Shown: one piece after another, positions 13,901-28,900 of the stretch | Layout: each line of letters begins with the position of its first letter | How positions within the stretch are numbered: position 1 is the first letter of the stretch | Source of the DNA: Antedon bifida | Lineage: Eukaryota > Echinodermata > Crinoidea > Comatulida > Antedonidae | Reading direction: 5' to 3' | DNA length: 64,000 nucleotides | Assembly (NCBI GenBank): GCA_963402885.1 | Contig: OY727098.1 | Span: 27,628,417-27,692,416, forward strand | Program-made: the position numbers and the translations under genes | Notes under the pieces: generated by a model | What the model saw: the letters and a program-made list of their open reading frames with translations, nothing else | The model's database searches: none | What the model was told of the DNA's origin: nothing

Positions 13901-16900
13901 TATCAGAAAAATTCACATTTAACAACCATATATAACTAGTGTAAAATACAAATTTTAAAAACAGTAGGCCTATATAAATGTACAAAATATTTACAATTCA
14001 AAGAAATGACTATTGCCTTTAATATATCCATGAAAAATACGAGAAGAGAAGTAATTTATTATTGTGATATTACGCGAATAATAAGAGTGGATCAAAATTA
14101 ATCCTTTAAATCAACATATCTATAAATAAATATTTCAATTCAAACTATAGATTAAATGTAGAATCAGTTATGTCTTTGTGGTTTTCTTTTTTCCAAGATT
14201 TCACACTTTTTTTAATTAACAAGAACTCCACATGTAATTAACGTTTTTATCTATTTGATCATTTTGAAGAGTTTAATTCTTTTGAATCAATCTGTTTCCA
14301 TAATTTGTAAATATTGTAAAGAAAAAGATGAGTCATGCTCATCAGATTTTAGTCTGGGTTCCAAATGGAGTTTTGACTTAATATTACTAAGTAGTATAAA
14401 AAAGATAAATATTTTGGCACATACATATTTATTCATACATACTATGTATTTTCAGAAAAAATTGAAACGTCGACTGCTGGTAGAAAAAGACATTAAATGC
14501 AGACTTTGAGCAATTCTAATTAGATTTGTTGTGAAACAGTGAATTTACCTTATTCAATGAATTTTTTTTTTTTGTATTGCGATTATTTAATTAATGGATC
14601 TTACATTTATAAATTTCATTTTGAAATGTATTAATAAATATTCAAGTTATCCACAATCCACATAATTAGTTTTAAAAAATGCAGAAAAACAATACATACA
14701 GAGTTGACTATACTATTTATCAAAATAAAACATAGTAAACATGAATGTAAAATTTACTAGATCTTTTTTTTCCTAACTACCTGAAATGTTATTCATATTG
14801 TATAGTCTGCAAATATACCCTTCAATTGGTATTAGTTAATTCATGGTAACACCATGTATGCAATTAACTACTGTAATACCATTACCAGTGACATTTTGAG
14901 CTATATTTGATGAAAAAATGACACACCTACATAGTTTCAGTTACCACCACCAGCAGAAGCAGTTGAACAACCAGATGCATCATATTACATTGAATATTCA
15001 ACCATACACATGAAATAGAAACACTTGTGAAGACAGACAGACAGACAGACATAATCAGACTGTAAATTATAAATCACAAAATCGAACTGTAATATATTCA
15101 AGTACATGAATAAGAGAAAGTTTAGCAAACATTTTTAAGTGTTACGTGATATTGTCAGCCTTTGGCACACAATGCAGTATTTGCTATCACAACAATGAGA
15201 GATATTAATAGGCCTAGGTATTTATATTAAAGAATGAAAGAACATAATAAATACTCATTTATGGGGCATTCCACAGTATTTTTTTGTTACGGACGGGACA
15301 TTTTTGAGAATATAACTAGACATATCTTAGAAATAAAAAAGAATACAAAATTCAAAGTAGAATAAATGTATACATATATGGCCAATGTTTATTATGAAAG
15401 TCAAAAAAAGAAAAAAGACTGTACAAAAAAAATTTTATTATGAAAATTGTATGCGTCGCGGATGGGACGGCAAATGGACATGACTTTTGAGAAGGTTTAC
15501 GTAATGGAATATTTCTCCTCATTTAAAAGAGATTTTAAAATTTGTTTTGTATTATTATGTTGCCAGATAGTTGTTTTAGATAACTGAATGTTAATTATAA
15601 AAATTGAACTGAAAATTTATTAATAAATATGATTTATATGTCGTTACGGACGGGACATTTCTAACGTCGCGGACAGGACAACTTTGTCCACGTTAAAAAA
15701 TTGTATAATTTTGCTATTAAAAAAATTTAAAAATAAGTTTTTTACATCAATGTAATCTTTTATTTACAAATCAAAATATAATTCAACCTTTGAAACACTG
15801 TTTAAAAGTTTATGTCAAGTGAAAATATTAAAATTCATAAATATGAAATATTATTTATAAAATTAATTATTCGAAGAGTTATAACGAGAAGCAATATTGT
15901 AAAATGTTATCAAAATATTTATTTACACTAATATAAAAGTTATGCTTGGCATATTAAACAAGACTTCAAGATATTAACACATTTAAGGCGAATCTTTAAA
16001 AATTGGCGTTGGCGTTTGATGTCTGAATTTGTTAGTGGATCCAAGTTTCATAACTGTAGGCCTACTTCTATTAAAATTCAATCTTAATTATTTAGTATCT
16101 GATTTATTTATAAAAGGTTCTTGGTTGCAAATTCACCAAAGAATGAAATCTACAAAGCGATGACCGCACCCAATACTCCCATTCATACTGGTCATGTTGT
16201 TTTGGATTTAGGTATTGTTCTTTTGTGGATTGTTATTTTAAATACAGACCACAATGTTTTGTGATTAATAAACAGTTAACACCTTTGTACAGTACTTTTC
16301 AGCCTACAGTACAAAAACACTTTTTAATTCTTACAATATTGTCATCACATCCATAAAAAAAAATGTCCCATCCGTAACATTCAATAAATTTTGATGGTAA
16401 TGTTTTTTAAATAAAAAAATACAAGTTTTAAAAAACTTGTTTAAATCTATTGCAATTTAATATCCTTAGGAGTTGAAAATTAAGATTTAAAATTAGGAAT
16501 TAAATAACAATTTTAAAGCCATTACTTCAATAAACACAAGTGAGGAAAAAACCCCAATCGAAATGTCTCAGAAGTAACAATTATGAATTTTGAAATGCAA
16601 GTATGAAATTAATAAACAATTTTAATAAAATACTTTATTATGAATAATTGGAGCTTACTTTAAAAAAAAGTAACTGCAGTATATTTATGGGCAAAAATGT
16701 TAACAAGATGCATGGTTTTATTATGAAATAAAAAGGATTTAAATGATATGTGCCGTCCTTAACAAAAATGTCTGTCCCGTGCCTACGAAAAATGTCATCC
16801 ATATATTTTTGAATATGATATTTTCACCAAAAGTTTCAAAATATTTGTTTATAATGTATTGCATATAGTTTTAAAAGGAGAAAACAAAATATTAAATTGT

Positions 16901-19900
16901 GGTATCAATACTTTTAACTGAAATGTAAAAAACACCATAAAACTACTATTAAAATTTTGCGGATGGGACAATTATGAATTTTGAAATGTACATATGAAAT
17001 TTAATAAACAAAATATGTGTTATAAAATGCTTGAATATGTACAATAGGGACATAGAGTAACTATATCTGGCAAAAAAATATTTAAAAGATGCATGGTTTG
17101 TGAAATAATTAGGATTTAAATGATACGTCCCGTCCGTAACAAAAATGTCCCGTCCGTAACAATATATTTTTGAAATATGATATTTTCATCAAAATCTAAA
17201 ATTTTCAAAAAATTTGTTCATAATATAATGAGATATAGTCCTCAGGAGGAGAAAATGAAATATCAAGATTTTTGCATCATTACTTTTAAAATAAATGTAA
17301 AAAAACCGCCTAAAACGTCGCGGACGGGACATTTATGAATTTAAAATGGATGTATGAAATTAATAAACAACAAAATTTAAATTAAATACTTGATTATGTA
17401 TTATTGAGACATAAATTAACTATATCTGTTGAAAAAACAATATTAAGATGCATAGTTTATGAAATAAATAGGATTAAAAATGTCCCGTCCGTAACGCCAA
17501 ATATGACTTTTTCATATTTAATATTCAATAACTTAAAAAATCAATATCAGAAAAATAAAAAAAATGTTATTTAATAAACTTCAACATGTCTACTTTGAGA
17601 AATGGCCAAAAGTTACATCAAAATCAGTAAATGAAATTTTTAAACCCACGGACCAAATACTGTGGAATGCCCCTTATAATCTACATTTAATTACTTGAAA
17701 TGCTAATGCTGATGTACAACAACACATGTTACTGTTTGTTTTGTTTGGTTGTCTTTTTACTCTGTAAATGTAATCAGCTGATAATATAGAACTTAATATA
17801 CATGGAAAGTAAAGGAATCATTTTAATTAATTGCTGGTACATTTTGCCAGAGTAACTTTATAGTATGTCTGCGTTTGCCTTGGATCCAACTTCCAGGAAA
17901 TGGTTAAATACTTTCTTCCTTTAATAAACAATGGATTGTTTATGATGACTGCATTGAATGCCTTGCATTAAGTATGAACTGAGCTCTGGTAGGTTAACAT
18001 AACACACAGGTCTCTGGAGGTGGCCACTGGTAAGAATATTATACTGTTACTTAGCATTCATGTAATATGCAATTACTGTAGTAAGTTGCTCTATATGCCT
18101 CTCTGAATTGATTGAAGGGAGTGGATGAAAACAGTTTGTAAATCACTACCATATTTTGATATTGATCATGTTTAAAAACACAATTGTAGACAATATTTAA
18201 TTTAAGAAACTATATTTTTCTATATCTTTTCAAAAAACAAATTCCAAAAACTATTTTCAGATTATAGGCCTACACAGTAAGTAGTTATAAAGAGGTCAAA
18301 CATGGCCATAGATCTGAAGAAATGCATACAGAATCTAAAAACATTCATTAGTCTGTAAGTAGTTCACAGGGGTGTACTACAGTTAGGTACAGTAGTAGCT
18401 ACAGTAGAGTATTTGGTGTAGCTAATTTTTATTATTTATTCAAGATTCAACAGTCAAAACACCAGTACAGGATAGCCATATACAGTAATAATATAAAATT
18501 TGGTTTACATAAACCCCCACCTAAATTCTACAAATTGTATTACTATTAATGCAAAAGCAAATTAAGCTCAGCCTTTCATTTCACCATTTTTAGGCACTGG
18601 GCCTAAAATTCAAAATCCTGGATCCGCCACTATATAAGAAAACAAACATATTATATTAAATAAATGAAATCAATTATTAAGGAATGGCATAAAAAAGAAA
18701 GCGTGGTTATTGTTAAAAGTTGGTAGTTCAGGTTTCCAGACATTTTCATAGTGGATGTGGGCGTCTACCTTCACCAAGCAATAGTACTTGATGACGTCAA
18801 GTTAGAAATATAAAAAAAATCTCATATCAATTGATTAGATTAACGTATCCAGTATATTCACAATTCCCAAAATTTCATTATGTAATTTAATATTAGTCGG
18901 GCTATGTATTACACAATGCATTAACATGATTAAATAGATATTTTGTTATTGGTACGATACAACTGCCACATCAATCAATATACAGTATCTTTAATCATCG
19001 TGCTGAAAAATTTAGAATTGAGTATATCGTGCAAGATAATATTAATATCAAAGGTAAATGAACCTAACTATTTTACACGCTAACTTTATTATCATTCAAA
19101 TATAATTACACTTCATTTATTTTTAACATACTAATTAGTTTCATTGGAAGAGTGATTATAATCATTATGAGTAATTGGTACTACTACAGTAGGTAGGTTT
19201 TTAATGTGAAAAAATTAATAAAACTTTATTTAGAGAGGATATATTCTATGGGTAGTAAAATTCATTGAATTCCATGATCTACAATTGACCAAGCATTTTG
19301 ATAGATTTTTTACTGTATTTTATCACTTCTTGGTATTAATTGTGGTGTATTTTTTTATATTTAGGGAGAATTAATTTGATTATACATGTTATCATAAACA
19401 TCCCAAAAAAATTAACGTTTCCGCTGAATAAAGGCCCCCTAAAAATCATGTTATTTGAATATTACAGTACATACAACAACTAAATGAATTGCTTAAAGAT
19501 CAGCCTCAGCATGGTTGCTACTTTGAGTCTAGTCCAAATTAATGTTATTATTATTATTTATTCAGGCAAAAGATACATTTTACAAAATATAATACAAATC
19601 AACAAATTAAACAAACACAACGCAAAAGAAAATATAAAATCATATACCCCTTTCACACCAAAACTCCGGAGAGTCTCCGGAGACACCCCGGGGTTTATGA
19701 CCATTCAAAACGTCGAGAAACTCCGGAGATACCCCTTTCACACCAACCTAGCGCCACCGGGGTTAATAAAATAAAATTGTAAATGTCGCCCTCTATTTTT
19801 TTTGTTTACATAGCGACGATCATTAGAATAATTTTAATTAATTACTTTCAAAAGTCTCAGAAGTAATATAATGTTTTATTGATACTACTTATTATTTTTT

Positions 19901-22900
19901 AAACCCGCTATATATTTTGTACAAATATTTAAAGTATTTTGAAATAAAACTAAAGCAATGAGTGATCGTGTGAGGATGACCTTTTGACCCGAAACACTCC
20001 GGAGTTTGATGTTGGTACCTTTCACACCAAAACACCGGGGTGTCCCCGCAGTTCGCTCTCCGGAGAATGTTCAGCTGTTCAACCCCGCAGTTTTAAACTC
20101 CGGAGTTGCTTGATTTTACCTTTCACACCAAACAGCGGGGCGTCAACTCCGGGGTGTCTCCGGAGTGTCTCCGGAGTTTTGCTTTTGGTGTGAAAGGGGT
20201 AATAGTCACTAGCTGCCAGGAAAGCACAAAAGCAGCCTAAGCCACTGTCACCAATTAGGTGTGTACCTCCAACCAGTGACTAATAATTACAAATAATATA
20301 TATAATATAGATGATGATAAAGTTAATATTTAAAGGAATAACTCAATTATATTAAGCCTATAGTTTATATATTTAAATGCTAAATTAAATTATAAATAAA
20401 CAACTATAAAATAAAATTATTTTTAATTTACATTAAAATATGTTAATAATAAATTAAGTACAAAGTACTGTAACATTTCTCCCAATTGTTTATTAACTTA
20501 ATCAACGGGTAAGTAATGTTCCCTTAGGTTACTTTTAAATGTACTCCATTTTAACATGTTCTCTGTTTCTTTCTCATAAAAATTAAGGATCAATCAATTT
20601 ATTTTTATATTCACATGATCAGAATATTGTAATACCTCGTGGCTACAAATCAAGAAAGCACTTGTTATTTAATCTGTGTTTTGTTGGTAAGAATAGCTTG
20701 GTAATTATGATGTGTACAGAGATAGAAACATTGATCAATAGTTGAAACAGCTTGAGGCAAAACTGTATTGTTACAGATTCTTATAATAACTGACTTCATT
20801 GTGGAATTACAGTTTAATAATTTAGCCATGATAAAGTAAGTAGTCATTTATTTCATCATTAATTTCCTTTTTTCACTCAATACAGTTTCTTTTTTTAGGA
20901 TGATGATTAAAGACAAGAATGGATTGCAATAAATGTATTAGTTTTTGTTGATGCAAAATGGAATTATAAATTGATGACAACTCAATTGAGATGAAGCCGC
21001 CATCAAGAAGATCAAAATGGTACTTTTGCCTGGTAAAAAAAACCTCTTTATTTTGTCTTTTAAATCATTATTTGATTATTCATTCCTCCTTAAAACAAAA
21101 ATACATTTGTGAACTTATTTTTACTAAATCTTAATTCGTTATTTTAACAATTTTAGTACAAACTAACTGTATCCAACATGAAAGTTGCCAAATCAAACAA
21201 TTTGTAATACCTAACTAGTACTATTTCATCATTAATTTTAAAAGCTATGAATGTTTTCCTGTTTTTTTAGCATTTCACAAATATAAAAACATTACAGAAA
21301 CATATTTTTTATATGAATCAAACCACAAGCCTGTAACTTCCTTCATATCACATCCTACTGTAACACACCTTGGCTTCCCTTCTATGCACATTAATGGTTG
21401 CTATTTAGGAAAAGGTGTTTGTGTGTAAATGAGTGGTGGTAATCATAATACAACATTAACAACATTTACCTTTTTGGAAAAATACCCTAAAATTAATGTG
21501 TTTAGTAATTTCATTAATTTTAGGTTTTCTCCAAAAAAGGTAATGTTTCTTAATTGTAATTTCATTGTGTACAGCAATAACTAAAAATATTATTAAAATG
21601 AAGCGTCTTCCCCTCTTTCCCCAGCAGTATATATTGTCTACAATTTACCATTTTTTTGTTCAAACCTGACCCTTGTTGCTATTGATCTCTCATCGTCAAT
21701 GCTTACACTAACACCAAGTCTATTGAATTGTTTATTTTTGTTCTAAGTATGGTGTGTCTGGTAAGAATGTATTTTAAATGTATCTACCTAGTGGTTTACG
21801 AGAGGATTGAGCAAAGAGTTAGATATAAAGTTAAGTCAAGTTAGTCTATTAAAATTGAACTCTGCTATTAGTCTATAATTTTTGGAATAAGTTCCTCAGT
21901 TAAATCAAGCTTGGAACTAAATAGTTTTTTCTTTTTTTCTCAAAAAAAAAAACCATATTTGTTAATATTGATTGATAGATGTTTGGTGTTTATTTCAGAT
22001 ATCTGCAAGTTAACTTTAGCTTATATACAGTAGATAACCATCATAAGTTTTTATATTACAAACATTATGAAACAACTATGTACAGTAGATCTTAAATTGA
22101 ATTATTTTAGATGTTAACAATAGCAACACTTAATTGATAGTACAGCTACTGTATGTTTTTTTAAAGCAATTTTTTTGTTTTATATTTCAGAATCGAAAAA
22201 ATTTAATTTTAGGTATATTTTGGTATTCAGTAATCGCCTCGTCGTTGTTTCTCTATTACACTCATGAAAGTCACCAAAAGGATTCACGTTTTAGAAGATT
22301 TTACCAATCATTATTTGTAGAAGATACAATACGATGTACTTCTGCAAGCCTTGCATCAACGACGCGCATTACAACGCAGGGAACAGCTGCATACAATTTA
22401 ACTGTTTTACGAAAATATTGGAAATTGTTCCAACTAAGAAATAATTTTAGTGAAATTAAATATACTATACCAGAAAAGTATAATAATGCAAGGACAAGAC
22501 AGTTTAGTGTTCCAAAAAAAATAAGTTCTACAAATGTTCCTGTAACAACGAAAATAAATGTAACTGAAAAACCAGTTCCGGTTACCCAAGCTCCTGTTGT
22601 TAAAGGTTATCGGGGACTTCTTGATAATAAGGTAAGAAATACTTTAAAGAGTCTATTTACACTTTTTGGTGGCATGATCTGTAAATAGAAAGTAGGTTAA
22701 TTTTAAAGAATCTTTTTAGGATAGTATGATGATAATACTTAGTTCATTCTTATATAGCGCACATTAAGCAAGCTCTCAATGCGCTGTACATTAAAATAGA
22801 CGAGAATTTGTCAATAATAATGAAAAACTGGATTCATGATAGCTTATAGTAGAGTACTGTATGGATTTGAATACTGGATATGAATACTGTACCTATCTGG

Positions 22901-25900
22901 TTGCAAACCAATCTTCCAATCAGCCTTATTTTAGAAGACGTTTTCTCAAAGCTGTAATGAAACATAAACAAATAATTTATACTTGAATGCTTATTTTTTT
23001 CAATATTGTTTCAACAGTACACAATCTAAGGAATTTTGTTTCAATTTTGATTTTAAAGAAATCTGGTTTAACATTCTTGGATTATCAATACAACTGCTTA
23101 AAATGTTATCAAGCTAAATATTTCATTCTCAAATCCAAACAGCTGGATACTGTAGTTAGTAGTAGATTCACTAATCTTAGTTTATCCTTGATAAAAATGA
23201 ATTCATTATTGGAATTGAAAAACAGGTCTTTTTTTTTACACATCTACTAGTATCCTGTTTAATGTAAAATTCAAAATACTTCTATATTGTTGATAAATTA
23301 TAATAAAAGTAATAAAGTATGGCAATTTTAATATGATTAATTATTAATAATAATTTGTTTATTCACGGATGCACTTCATTCACATCTGGGTTTTTGTTTT
23401 ATGTCAAAGAATTGTAAATAAGGCCAGCAAAGTTAAAGTTAAAACTCAAGGCATTCATTTTAATTGCATTTCCTAGAACACCATACTGTACCATGCCAAG
23501 GTTCTTAGACAAACAATACCCTTTTTTAACTCATCATTTTAATTTGCTTTGAATTTTTGTTGTTTCTGTATTAAATTTGTATATGAATGAGTATAGTTTC
23601 AGGATACCCGGGTGTATAAATTAGGGGTGGTGGGATAATACTCGGAATATCATTAAAATGGCATTTAATTACCAAAGTCTTGCGTCCAAATTTAGCCTGA
23701 ATTGAGATTATACAGTAGTTGAGCATTGGATTATAGTTGAGACTAGGAATATACTTAAGCATGGGATTATACATGAGCATTATATTCATATACAGAAATA
23801 TAGATGATGACACTATTACAATCTATTTTTCCCCCAGAAACTACAGCTTCACTGTTTGCAATGTGCTGTTGTAGCCAGCTCAGGTCATCTTCTCAACTCC
23901 ACCGCTGGTCAAGAAATTGACAAATATGAATGCGTTATTCGTATGAATTCTGCACCAATCAAAGGCTACGAAAAATTTGTTGGGACAAAGACAACCGTTC
24001 GGGTCATGGGTCATGTAAACATGCTATGGCTGAACCAATCGGAGGATTTGCAGAAAGAGACGTTAGCGAACATTTCCACTATGCCAGAAAAGATGATTGT
24101 ACCATGGCTATATAATATACAAATTAATAGAAAAACAGACAAATATTTTAATCTTGCCAAAAACTTTTCTTTAAAATATGGCTATAAAGAAATGTATTTG
24201 TTGGACAGTGAAAAAATGAAATATGCAGAAACTACATTCCACAAAGAAACTGGTTTAACAAGGTATGTTATTAAAATATTTTATTTCAAATATATTAATG
24301 CATGGCTGCAAAATGGCCAACTTTGCACCTCTGTGTTGAAAGAGTCTACTTCATGCCTAGCTTACCTGGATGAACCGACATAGGCCTTTTCACCTCTGTA
24401 GAGAGAACATAACCCAAAATGTAACTTTGAACAACCCTCCAAGACAGTATATAGTTTGTGTAGTTTCTAAACTGTTTAGCATGAAATAAAAAAAACAATC
24501 TTCCCACCCCCTTCCCAACCCAAATTTTCCAGATACATAGAAATAATAACAAAATAAAATATTATTGTTAAGGGCCAGCATAGCACCGAATAAACTGTGT
24601 ATTATTGTTAAGGGCCAGCATAGCACCGAATAAAATGTGTATTATTGTTAAGGGCCAGCATAGCACCGAATAAACTGTGTATTATTGTTATGGGCCAGCA
24701 TAGCACCGAATAAACTGTGTATTATTGTTAAGGGCCAGCATAGCACCGAATAAACTGTGTATTATTGTTAAGGGCCAGCATAGCACCGAATAAACTGTGT
24801 ATTATTGTTAAGGGCCAGCATAGCACCGAATAAACTGTGTATTATTGTTAAGGGCCAGCATAGCACCGAATAAACTGTGTATTATTGTTAAGGGCCAGCA
24901 TAGCACCGAATAAACTGTGTATTATTGTTATGGGCCAGCATAGCACCGAATAAACTGTGTATTATTGTTAAGGGCCAGCATAGCACCGAATAAACTGTGT
25001 ATTATTGTTATGGGCCAGCATAGCACCGAATAAACTGTGTATTATTGTTAAGGGCCAGCATAGCACCGAATAAACTGTGTATTATTGTTAAGGGCCAGCA
25101 TAGCACCGAATAAACTGTGTATTATTGTTAAGGGCCAGCATAGCACCGAATAAACTGTGTATTATTGTTAAGGGCCAGCATAGCACCGAATAAACTGTGT
25201 ATTTCAAAAACATAAGTTTTATGCCAACTGCATCCTGCTAAATTTTTGGTTGGTCATTTGACCGGTTATTGAAAATTTGTCCTTTTTCTGCTACCACCAA
25301 TAAATTGGGGGTAATTTATTCACATTCAAGTCTCCTCGGATAAGGACTATAAACCGTAGGTCTAGTGAACACAGTTATAACCTTTAAACCACAGCTATAG
25401 CACTTTAAAGAACCCAGTTCATTCGAGAAGAGTAGGGGGTTATCCCGGTGAACTGGTTCACAAAATAGCCCCTGTATCAGGGGATTACCACCTGATAGGA
25501 CAGTGATTAATTTACTATTGGTAATCCTTGGCCACATGTGCCTAAAGACATGGTTATTAATATGTTATTTTTTCGCAGCAGCAAAGATTTGTTAGTTTGG
25601 AGTTCGCAGGATGACCTGTAACAAAAAGGTCAAGGAAAATAATCTGTGTTATAATAAAAGTTGTTAAGCTGAGCATCCACAGCTGCTACGAAACATAATG
25701 TGAAAACCTGAACATTTTGAAAAGGCTATTAGGGATGTGGCTTGCGTTAATGGGTACAATTAATGCATCCTTCTCTGCCATGGCTAAAAATAAAAGTACA
25801 TTGGAAAAGAATCGGCAAAATGTCTAGTGAAAATATAAACTATTACCAGAGTAGTCCCAATCATGTGGCACCATGCTCAAATGTTGTACAGCTTTTCTAG

Positions 25901-28900
25901 GAATTACGCTACTACTAATAATGAAAATACAACAATTTGATTTTTAAAAAATGTAGAAAGTAGGTGAGGTGAGCTGCTATTAGTATTCACTAACCATTAT
26001 ATTCTCAATATGATGTAAAATCTAAATAAATATTTAATTATGCATAATTAAACCGAAGAAATTCAATTCAAATACTGTACAAAGTTTGCTGAATATATTA
26101 ATAAGACGAATCCATTATAAAATTAATTTACTTAACTCATAAGTAAATGTTACATACAATGCAGTATGACTAAACAACATGATACAGTACAAACTGATAG
26201 TACATTTCACAATGTTGTATAATGCGTTTTTTTTCCGTTCTTCCATCTGGTTTTGTCATTTCCCAGCAGTTTAAATGTCAAAAGGTCAAGCCGGAAATAT
26301 GCCATGTTTCTTCAATGTACATTGCATCCCATTGTGAATAAAAAAAATGTTTTTTTATTCAAATAAACATTGATACATGATGATTTGAAACTGCAGGATG
26401 ATTTCTGTAAAATAAATTAAATTATACGTCTGCTTGTAGCTAAGGATACCAGTGATAAAATCTGAATAAATTGTGATTGAAATTATATGAAATTATGCAT
26501 TTACTTGCTGTACATTATCAGTTACTATGATAATATTGATGTTCACAACAATGTCTGGAGTATTTGTTGCTGATAACATTCAATTCAAGTATTTTGTAAG
26601 ACTTTGTATAATCAATGATATCATTTATATCTCTCCTTTGAGATACAAAAACATAGCAGCCATTGACAAAAAATTACAAATACAATTTGATAAAAAAAAA
26701 TAATAAAATAAAGAAATTGGGTCTATTCTCTGATGTGTAAAATATATTTACTACTATTTTAGTGTAATTATTTACCGGATTTCACTTAATTTGTTTTTAA
26801 GGCGAGAGGCTCGAACTTGGTTAACAACGGGTTGGATGACAATGTTGTTTTCAATAGATGTTTGTGATAAAATTGATGTCTTTGGACTTGTCCAAGAAAA
26901 TCACTGCCTGTAAGTATCACATTTGTTATCATTGTAAACAATTACTATACAGCTGTAGAACACTCAATTCACATTTATTTACTCATCCTTTATATATATA
27001 GTTTTATAGCATAAATGTCGATGGCAAGGATCCTACATAAGCACTGTCTACACTATCAAACTTTATGTGACAAAAAAATGTGATGTGTCCATATATGGAT
27101 ATGATGATGTCATAACACTACTATATTTGGGCATATCACTACCATAAATGGGCACATCACATTTTTTTTTGTCAAACTAGTTTGATAGTGTAGACAGAGC
27201 TATAGAGAAGTTTACACTTCTGTTTTCGCAGGACCCTATTATATAAAAAACTCACTGGAATGTAACGGTAAAGAAATGACAACCATTCCAGCATAAATCA
27301 TCTAGTTTCATAGACACCCTGGAAATAAAAAGTTCCTGACATTTACAGGACCCAACAAAATGTCCTTTTAATTGGGGTTGAACGTAGTGAACATACAGTA
27401 GTCCATTGCCCCCCTTGTTTGTTTAACATAGTGAACATACAGTAGTCCATTGCCCCCTTGTTTGTTTAACATAGTGAACATACAGTAGTCCATTGCCCCC
27501 CTTGTTTGTTTAACATAGTGAACATACAGTAGTCCATTGCCCCCTTGTTTGTTTAACATAGTGAACATACAGTAGTCCATTGCCCCCCTTGTTTGTTTAA
27601 CATAGTGAACATACAGTAGTCCATTGCCCCCTTGTTTGTTTAACATAGTGAACATACAGTAGTCCATTGCCCCCCTTGTTTGTTTAACATAGTGAACATA
27701 CAGTAGTCCATTGCCCCCTTGTTTGTTTAACATAGTGAACATACAGTAGTCCATTGCCCCCCTTGTTTGTTTAACATAGTGAACATACAGTAGTCCATTG
27801 CCCCCTTGTTTGTTTAACATAGTGAACATACAGTAGTCCATTGCCCCCCTTGTTTGTTTAACATAGTGAACATACAGTAGTCCATTGCCCCCCTTGTTTG
27901 TTTAACATAGTGAACATACAGTAGTCCATTGCCCCCTTGTTTGTTTAACATAGTGAACATACAGTAGTCCATTGCCCCCCTTGTTTGTTTAACATAGTGA
28001 ACATACAGTAGTCCATTGCCCCCTTGTTTGTTTAACATAGTGAACATACAGTAGTCCATTGCCCCCCTTGTTTGTTTAACATAGTGAACATACAGTAGTC
28101 CATTGCCCCCTTGTTTGTTGAACATAGTGAACATACAGTAGTCCATTGCCCCCCTTGTTTGTTTAACAGGAAAGTGTCGCCTTAAAAATGAACGTGTCAC
28201 CAAAATAGGAGTTGGCCTTATTGTCAAAACATATTTCCCCTTATTCTTTTCCCAGGAAATCTCTCCTTAGTAGTGTTGTCCCAAAGGAGGTGTTCTAATT
28301 CTTTTCATATTTTATGAACGATGCACCCACTGATGAATTACCCATTAAAAGAGCACCCACTCCCACATTTTAGGTAATTTTACATTGAAGAGAAAACAGG
28401 ATAGACATTTGAAAAAACCATAATTTCTGGAAAACCAGACATGTTAGCCCACGGACGATGTTCATTATTGGGAGAGTGGACTGGATTATATTTAACCATG
28501 CTGATGATTTACCCATTAAAATGAGCACACTGCCAAATTTTAGGTAATTTATTATAATAATTTGACAAGAACAGTATGACATGCATAGATAATGATTGTC
28601 AAAAGCAAACTTAGTAATTAACATGTTATTAATGGTTACTTGAACACAAACACAAATTAATAATTCAGGTTTTCTGTTAATTGATTTGCGGCAGTAACTA
28701 CTAGTATTGGTTTTCACTAAATTATGATACTTTTCAAAAGCTTAAAATCAATATTGAAATTTGAGTTAAAAGTACAGGTAATTTGAAAACTTAACAATAT
28801 GTGTTGATCATTCATACATACATACATACAATAGACATTTATTTACAAAATCTGAATACATACAGTAGGAAAACAAGAAACAGGATTGTACAGAATTATA

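Noticed and set aside
22134..22190. Start of the sialyltransferase within its second exon region (TTG at 22134)
   Set aside because: It is not ATG, and a clear acceptor (TATATTTCAG) ends at 22190, so these bases are intron.
27368..28227. Minus-strand frames of 157 and 137 codons with a 29-residue repeat
   Set aside because: They run through the 43/44-bp minisatellite; the 87-bp dimer happens to be divisible by three. No start context, splice sites or non-repeat coding sequence support them.
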